Source: a bacterium
GTDB lineage: Bacteria; SZUA-79; Acidulodesulfobacterales; Acidulodesulfobacteraceae
Assembly (NCBI GenBank): GCA_021800805.1
Contig: JAJYYR010000001.1
Span: 248,001 to 312,000 of the forward strand
Direction: 5' to 3'
Length of the DNA stretch: 64,000 nucleotides
The number at the start of each line of letters is the position of its first letter. Position 1 is the stretch's first letter. Below, in pieces: positions 59,277-64,000 of the stretch. The notes beneath the pieces are model-generated. The model saw only the letters and a list, made by a program, of their open reading frames with translations, had not been told where the DNA came from and did not search any database. Made by a program: the position numbers and the translations under genes.

Positions 59277-60959
59277 ATGAGAATAAATTTTTTAAATATT
59301 TTTAAAAAATCTATAAGGAAAATAAAAGTAAAAAAGCCTTTAGAAAAAAGAGGCTTTGTCATATTTCAGATAGACGGTCTTTCTTACGAGGCATTAAAAA
59401 AAGCGTTATCGCTTAATTTAATGCCTCACTTGAAAAAGATTATCGGGTCGGATAAATATTTATTCAAAAAGTATTTTACCGGAGTCCCGAGCGATACGCC
59501 TTTTTTTCAGGCGGGTCTTTTATACGGGTATAACGATAATATTCCGGGATTTAGATGGATAGAAAGGAAAACCGGAGAAGAGATTATATTCAAAAAACCC
59601 GAAAGCGCCGGGCATATCGAAGAACTTCTCGCAAAGAAGAGCAGCGGTCTTTTAAAAGGCGGCTCCAGTTACGTTAATTTATTCTCGGGAGGGGCATCCC
59701 GTTCCACGTTTACGCTTTCAACTTTTTCCATACGATACTTGTTTAAAAAAAAGGTAAGAAATTTCGATATTTTCATAGTTTTCGTTTTTCATATTTTTAC
59801 TTTCTTAAAAACTCTTTTTTATGTTTTTTTCGAGGTCGTATTTGAAATAGGGGAAAGAGTAGCGGATATACTTAAAAACAGGCAGGTTCGTCCCGAAGGT
59901 TTTTTCCCTTTTGCTAGAGCAATGTCTAACGTTATATTTAAAGAAATCGAAACATTCGGGGCTATAATGGATATATCGAGGGGAGTTCCTTCTATATATC
60001 TTGATTATATAGGCTATGATGAGATTTCTCATCATAGGGGACCGTATTCGTATAGCGCTTTGAGAACGTTAAAGGCTATCGACAGAAAAATACTCCATAT
60101 TTACAAAGCTATTTTAAAAGCGGAAAGAAAATACGACTTTTTTGTCATATCCGACCATGGACATACGCCGTCGGTTCCTTTTTCGAGATTAAACGACGAT
60201 AAAATACTAAAGGACGTAATTCGGAATTATTTCGGCGACGGGGACTTTGAAATTTATGAGTTCGATACGGGCTATAATGCGGTTTTTAAAAGATTGTTTT
60301 TATATATCGGCGATTTTTTTAAAAGGGGGACTTGCAGTAAAATTTTTAACAAGTTTACAGGCAGGATTGAATCTATAAAAGAATATAACAGGCAGGATGA
60401 AAAATTAAACTGGGATTCGGATAAATTAATTTATATTATGGATTCAGGACCCATGGCTAATATATACTTTTCAGGAAAGTCGCGCAGAATGTCCGTCGAA
60501 GAAGTAGAAAAAAAATTTAGAGGATTAATATCAATGCTTGCGGGTACAAAAGGAGTCGGGTTTATTACGGGCATTAATAATAACGGAGAAGCGGTTATTT
60601 ACGATAATGTAAATAAAAAATTTTACGGCTATTCGTATTACTTAGACAACCGTAAAAATATATGTCCTACTATTAAGCATATTATCGATAATTATAAAGA
60701 TATTGAAGAAAGGAACGCCGCATTTTTGTCTCTACAAAAATTTTCCGAATTTAAAAATTCCGGAGATTTGATATTATTCGGTGAATATAACGGTCGGGAT
60801 ATAGCTAATTTTGAAAACCAGATGGGCGCTCACGGCGGCATAGGCGGAGAACAAAACAAACCCTTTGCGGTTTGGAGCAAAAACGTTCCGTTAGATTTTG
60901 GCGCAGTTAATAATTCTTGTAAAATTTATGAATTTTTGTATAATAATTATGTAAAGTAA
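59277..60959 (+). CDS. Alkaline phosphatase superfamily (type I phosphodiesterase-like) protein
   Basis: Predicted metal-dependent phosphodiesterase or phosphatase of unknown substrate, 560 residues. FVIFQIDGLSYEAL holds the first metal Asp, GVPSDTPFF the probable nucleophile Ser/Thr region, YDEISHHRGP a metal Asp/His, and FFVISDHGHTPS the Asp-His pair; MGAHGGIGGEQNKPF gives a further His. A strongly hydrophobic stretch (about 160-195) could be a membrane segment. The ATG at 59277, four bases after the permease stop, is preferred over the TTG at 59253 inside it. Confidence 0.82.
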   Translation: MRINFLNIFKKSIRKIKVKKPLEKRGFVIFQIDGLSYEALKKALSLNLMPHLKKIIGSDKYLFKKYFTGVPSDTPFFQAGLLYGYNDNIPGFRWIERKTGEEIIFKKPESAGHIEELLAKKSSGLLKGGSSYVNLFSGGASRSTFTLSTFSIRYLFKKKVRNFDIFIVFVFHIFTFLKTLFYVFFEVVFEIGERVADILKNRQVRPEGFFPFARAMSNVIFKEIETFGAIMDISRGVPSIYLDYIGYDEISHHRGPYSYSALRTLKAIDRKILHIYKAILKAERKYDFFVISDHGHTPSVPFSRLNDDKILKDVIRNYFGDGDFEIYEFDTGYNAVFKRLFLYIGDFFKRGTCSKIFNKFTGRIESIKEYNRQDEKLNWDSDKLIYIMDSGPMANIYFSGKSRRMSVEEVEKKFRGLISMLAGTKGVGFITGINNNGEAVIYDNVNKKFYGYSYYLDNRKNICPTIKHIIDNYKDIEERNAAFLSLQKFSEFKNSGDLILFGEYNGRDIANFENQMGAHGGIGGEQNKPFAVWSKNVPLDFGAVNNSCKIYEFLYNNYVK

Positions 60960-60976
60960 ATTTTTATTTAAAACCT

Positions 60977-62062
60977 ATGTCAGAATTAAGACAGGACCCT
61001 ACCACGAGAGAATGGGTTATTATTGCTACGGAACGAAGAAGAAGGCCTCACGAGTTCGGCAGTGATTTTTCACGCAAAAAAGATAGGCCTGAAAATCTTC
61101 AGGAATATTCCAAGGACTGCCCGTTTTGTTCCGGGAACGAATATCTTTCGCCTCATGAGACGGCATCGTATAGAACTTTCGGAACAAATCCAAATTCTAA
61201 GGGCTGGTGGGTCAGGGTCATTCCTAATAAGTTTGCCGCGCTCTCTCTTAATTTTGAAGAAAATGTCCATGTATATGAGGGTGTGAGAGCCGTTAACCCT
61301 GATTTTTCCGGATACTTTTTCCCAAGGGCTACGGAAGTTTTTAGAACAAAACCGGGTATCGGCGCTCATGAAGTCGTCATAGATACTCCAAGACACAATG
61401 AACAACTGCCGTTTTTTTCCGATAAACAGGTGCAGGAGCTTTTCTTGATGTATAGGGAAAGATACCTGAATTTACGCATAAATCCTAAGTTCAAATATAT
61501 TATAATATTCAAAAATAGCGGCGCCAATGCGGGGACTTCTATAATTCATTCGCATTCGCAAATTATTGCAACCCCTATAATTCCCCTTACCTTAAGAAAT
61601 AATATTTCTCAGGCAAGATTTTATTACGACGAGGTCGGCAGATGCATATTCTGCGATATGATACAGGCTGAAATAGTGGACGGAAGGAGAATTATAATAC
61701 AAACAGACGATTTTATAGCTTTTCATCCCTTCGCTTCCATGAGTCCCTTTGAAACATGGATAATGCCGTTATCTCATGAACCATGTTTTTCAAATACATC
61801 TATCGATAAAATAAAAGCCCTTTCTATTATAGTCAAAAAAATTCTTAAGGGTATGTATGACGCGCTGGATGACCCCGACTATAATTTTGTATTTAACAAT
61901 CCGCCTATAGCCGATGAAAAGGAAGATTATTATCACTGGAGTTTGAGGATTATTCCAAGACTAACTATGAAGGCAGGCTTTGAAATAGGAACGGGTATGT
62001 CTATAAATACAGCTATTCCCGAAGAAACCGCGGAATTTATGAGAGGATTTTTAAAATTTTAA
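60977..62062 (+). CDS. galT: Galactose-1-phosphate uridylyltransferase
   Basis: Interconverts UDP-glucose and galactose-1-phosphate (or a related nucleotidyl transfer); 361 residues. SELRQDPTTREWVIIATER starts the protein; the zinc Cys pair is in CPFCSGNE (about 48-51) and the second region CDMI; the HSHSQIIATP stretch is the HxHxQ active site of the HIT superfamily. It lies 17 bases after the phosphodiesterase-like gene. galK and galE are not seen here. Confidence 0.94.
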   Translation: MSELRQDPTTREWVIIATERRRRPHEFGSDFSRKKDRPENLQEYSKDCPFCSGNEYLSPHETASYRTFGTNPNSKGWWVRVIPNKFAALSLNFEENVHVYEGVRAVNPDFSGYFFPRATEVFRTKPGIGAHEVVIDTPRHNEQLPFFSDKQVQELFLMYRERYLNLRINPKFKYIIIFKNSGANAGTSIIHSHSQIIATPIIPLTLRNNISQARFYYDEVGRCIFCDMIQAEIVDGRRIIIQTDDFIAFHPFASMSPFETWIMPLSHEPCFSNTSIDKIKALSIIVKKILKGMYDALDDPDYNFVFNNPPIADEKEDYYHWSLRIIPRLTMKAGFEIGTGMSINTAIPEETAEFMRGFLKF

Positions 62063-62718
62063 AACGATACGATTCTATAATTTTTGATTTAGACGGAACG
62101 TTAATAGACTCATTCGAGGCTATTAACGATGCTTTCGACGCCGTGTTCTCCAGATTTCAAAGCAGAAAAATAACGTTCGAGGAGTCTAACTCTTATGTGG
62201 GAGTTCCGCTCGAAGGGCTTCTGGGAAAACTTTTTGGGGAAGAAAATGAAGATGAAGCCATAACTATTTTTAGAAATAGGTATAAAGATGTATGTTTTGA
62301 GAAAACATCTTTAATTAAAGGGGCAAAAGAACTTCTTTTAAGCCTTAAGGAAGAAAAGAAATCTTTAAGCGTTGCGACGAATAAAACGGGCTCTATATCC
62401 AGAAAACTATTGGAACACTTGGAAATAGACGGTCTTTTTGATTATGTGTATGGAGTATTTGACGGACTTGAAGGAAAGCCTTCTCCCGAAATGATAGATA
62501 AAATCGTCGAAAAAACCTCTATTCCTAAAACCTCGACTATATTAATAGGCGATTCCCCCATAGATATAATGACCGCAAAAAATGCAGGCATTCATATTTG
62601 CAGCGTAGCTTCAGGCAACCATACTTTTGAAGAACTAAAAACTTACAACCCGAATTATTTATATGCCGCAATATCGGAATTAAGCCGTATTCATAATAAC
62701 GGCGAACGGTGCGGGTAA
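62056..62718 (+). CDS. HAD-superfamily phosphatase (Gph/PGP-like), apparent ATT start
   Basis: Haloacid-dehalogenase phosphatase, about 220 residues, similar to phosphoglycolate phosphatase. Catalytic motif I DLDGT is at residues 11-15 (62086-62100), motif II is in SVATNKTGS, the conserved Lys in GLEGKPSP, and motif IV in LIGDSPIDIMTAKNAG. No ATG, GTG or TTG exists in frame before DLDGT back to a TGA at 61981. The only start with a Shine-Dalgarno (GAGAGGA at 62041-62047) is ATT at 62056, inside the galT end. Beginning at the GTG at 62143 would remove the catalytic Asp. A sequencing indel could also explain it. Confidence 0.82.
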   Translation: MLKRYDSIIFDLDGTLIDSFEAINDAFDAVFSRFQSRKITFEESNSYVGVPLEGLLGKLFGEENEDEAITIFRNRYKDVCFEKTSLIKGAKELLLSLKEEKKSLSVATNKTGSISRKLLEHLEIDGLFDYVYGVFDGLEGKPSPEMIDKIVEKTSIPKTSTILIGDSPIDIMTAKNAGIHICSVASGNHTFEELKTYNPNYLYAAISELSRIHNNGERCG

Positions 62719-63603
62719 ATGATACGAATCGGAGAAATAAATTATCTTAACGTATATCCGATATATTATTATTTAAAAAAGGCGCTTAAAAAGAATAATA
62801 AAATAAATTTTATGAATTTCGTTTCCGGCAGCCCCGCTTTTTTAAACAGGGAATTGGAAACGGGCAATATAGACATCAGCCCTTCGTCTTCCTTTTATTA
62901 TATTTTAAATTATAAATATTCTTATATATTTCCGGATCTATCCATAAGTTCCAAAAAAAAGGTAAAAAGCATTTATCTTTTTTCCCCAAAACAGGTAGAA
63001 GATTTTTATGAAAACGAAACAATATATGTTACCCCTGAAACGCTTACATCTATAAATCTCCTAAAAGTTTTGCTCGCAGAAATATATAAAATGGATTTGA
63101 ATAAAATAAAATTTACGGTTCTAAAGCCTAATGATAAATTAGAACTGAAACTCGATTCCTTTGAAGACGGCGCGGCAATAAAAGAGGGGATTTTTTTACA
63201 TATAGGGAATAATGCTTTAAAACTGATAAAACACATTCCTAAAGGCTATTTTGCTTATGATCTTGCAGATTTATGGCACAGATATACCGGCTATCCTTTT
63301 GTTTTCGCGCTTTTTATTATAAACAAAGACGCTTACGACAAAAATAAGGATGAATTCGATATTCTATATAAATTTCTTGTCGAATCAAAAAGAACGGCCG
63401 TTTCGGGGTTCAGAGAGGCAGCCTTGTCCATATCGGAATTAGATGAATATAAATTTATATCTTACGAAGAACTCATCGATTACTGGACGGAATGTTTGAG
63501 TTTTGATTTCGGAAAAAACGAGATTAAAGGATTTAATCTTTATTCGGAATTATTATATAAAAATAAGTTAATATCTTCCGTTCCGGAACTTAATTTTGTT
63601 TAA
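62719..63603 (+). CDS. mqnA: Chorismate dehydratase (futalosine pathway)
   Basis: MqnA removes water from chorismate, opening the futalosine route to menaquinone; 294 residues. The N terminus IRIGEINYLNVYPIYYYL, the substrate region GNIDISPSSSFYYI and the AYDLADLWHRYTGYPFVFALF motif fit MqnA/MqnD periplasmic-binding-like proteins, and MqnA best. It starts immediately after the HAD stop (TAAATG). The other mqn genes are not in this window. Its 3' end overlaps that of the convergent kinase by 14 bases. Confidence 0.88.
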   Translation: MIRIGEINYLNVYPIYYYLKKALKKNNKINFMNFVSGSPAFLNRELETGNIDISPSSSFYYILNYKYSYIFPDLSISSKKKVKSIYLFSPKQVEDFYENETIYVTPETLTSINLLKVLLAEIYKMDLNKIKFTVLKPNDKLELKLDSFEDGAAIKEGIFLHIGNNALKLIKHIPKGYFAYDLADLWHRYTGYPFVFALFIINKDAYDKNKDEFDILYKFLVESKRTAVSGFREAALSISELDEYKFISYEELIDYWTECLSFDFGKNEIKGFNLYSELLYKNKLISSVPELNFV

Positions 63604-64000
63604 AATTCTTTTTTGCTTCAGGTATTATAAAAGAAAAGATAAAACCATTGCCCAGGCTGCTTTTAATTATTGCCTTCCCTTGAAGCAGTTTTAGCGTATG
63701 TTTAACAATTGCGAGTCCTAATCCGGTTCCTTTATGTGCATTGTTATGGGAGCTGTCTACCCTGAAAAATCTTTCCCCGAGCCTTAAAAGATTAGTGTAA
63801 TTAACCCCCTTACCATCATCTTCTATCGAAAAGAAAAAGAATTTTCCGGAGCCTTCTCTAAACGGAGAATTATCCCATAAAACCGAAGCGCCTTCCTCGC
63901 TTAAAATAAAATTACCCGCGGTTTGAGAGTCTGCAATATATCCTTCGAGCTTAATAGTTCCGCCTTTATCCGTGTATTTAACCGCATTCTGAATCAAGTT
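63590..64000 (-). CDS. Sensor histidine kinase, C-terminal ATPase domain (partial)
   Basis: This is the catalytic HATPase end of a two-component sensor kinase, about 136 residues; the rest lies beyond the right edge. It reads from the N-box NLIQNAVKYTDKGG, through the G1 box IEDDGKGV, the F-box GERFFRVD, to the G2 box GTGLGLAIVKHTL, then a short tail. The pattern is PhoR/EnvZ-like. The sensor and dimerisation domains and any partner regulator cannot be seen here. Confidence 0.9.
   Translation of the reverse strand, partial: NLIQNAVKYTDKGGTIKLEGYIADSQTAGNFILSEEGASVLWDNSPFREGSGKFFFFSIEDDGKGVNYTNLLRLGERFFRVDSSHNNAHKGTGLGLAIVKHTLKLLQGKAIIKSSLGNGFIFSFIIPEAKKNFKQN

Noticed and set aside
62143..62718. 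HAD gene starting at GTG 62143
   Set aside because: This would remove DLDGT and the whole nucleophile strand, which are encoded in frame just upstream.

Overview
The window is a dense, AT-rich, housekeeping stretch of a Gram-negative bacterial chromosome. LptD and a SLT/LysM transglycosylase show an outer membrane and murein. MqnA points to menaquinone made by the futalosine route. One monoheme cytochrome c and an NtrC-type sigma-54 activator are also present. Gene order (rpoBC, str, S10, spc and alpha operons fused, then trp, accD-folC, lptD), low GC and the futalosine route suggest a deltaproteobacterial-type lineage or a related candidate phylum. That placement is inference and cannot be settled from this sequence alone. 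No tRNA, rRNA, CRISPR array, insertion sequence or prophage was seen.

Layout. 1-4509: end of rpoB and complete rpoC. 4510-23883: after a near-consensus sigma-70 promoter, rpsL-rpsG-fusA-tuf and the S10, spc and alpha ribosomal clusters run without a break to rpoA-rplQ; rpmD (L30) is missing. 23884-24153: a 270-bp gap with REP-like inverted repeats and the trp promoter. 24154-35261: complete trpEGDCFBA, then accD, folC and lptD. 35312-37195: rfbB and rfbD. 37274-43609: cytochrome c, DUF502 membrane protein, rsmE, smc and ftsY. 43626-44051: a small heat-shock gene on the minus strand, divergent from purM-purN (44164-45837). 45885-47411: a CDF metal exporter and an unrecognised coiled-coil protein. 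47408-52033 (minus): operon mltD-like, moeA, sigma-54 response regulator. 52034-52299: divergent promoter region with a perfect 24-bp palindrome. 52300-63603: a long tightly packed plus-strand run of class V aminotransferase, serA, hisZ, purA, methyltransferase, ABC-2 permease, phosphodiesterase-like protein, galT, HAD phosphatase and mqnA. 63590-64000 (minus): 3' end of a sensor histidine kinase.

Functionally the window covers transcription and translation, tryptophan, serine and purine synthesis, fatty-acid and folate steps, the LPS export and sugar-nucleotide envelope steps, chromosome organisation and membrane targeting. I found no clearly new multi-gene system. The points most worth checking are an apparent ATT start codon in the HAD phosphatase, start codons lying almost on top of promoters (trpE, purM), abutting divergent -35 boxes at hsp20/purM, a 136-bp perfect duplication inside the LysM gene, an acidic N-terminal extension on RpoC, a LSQGE signature in SMC, a GSYTGA loop in the sigma-54 activator, seven TTG-started ribosomal genes and loss of rpmD.
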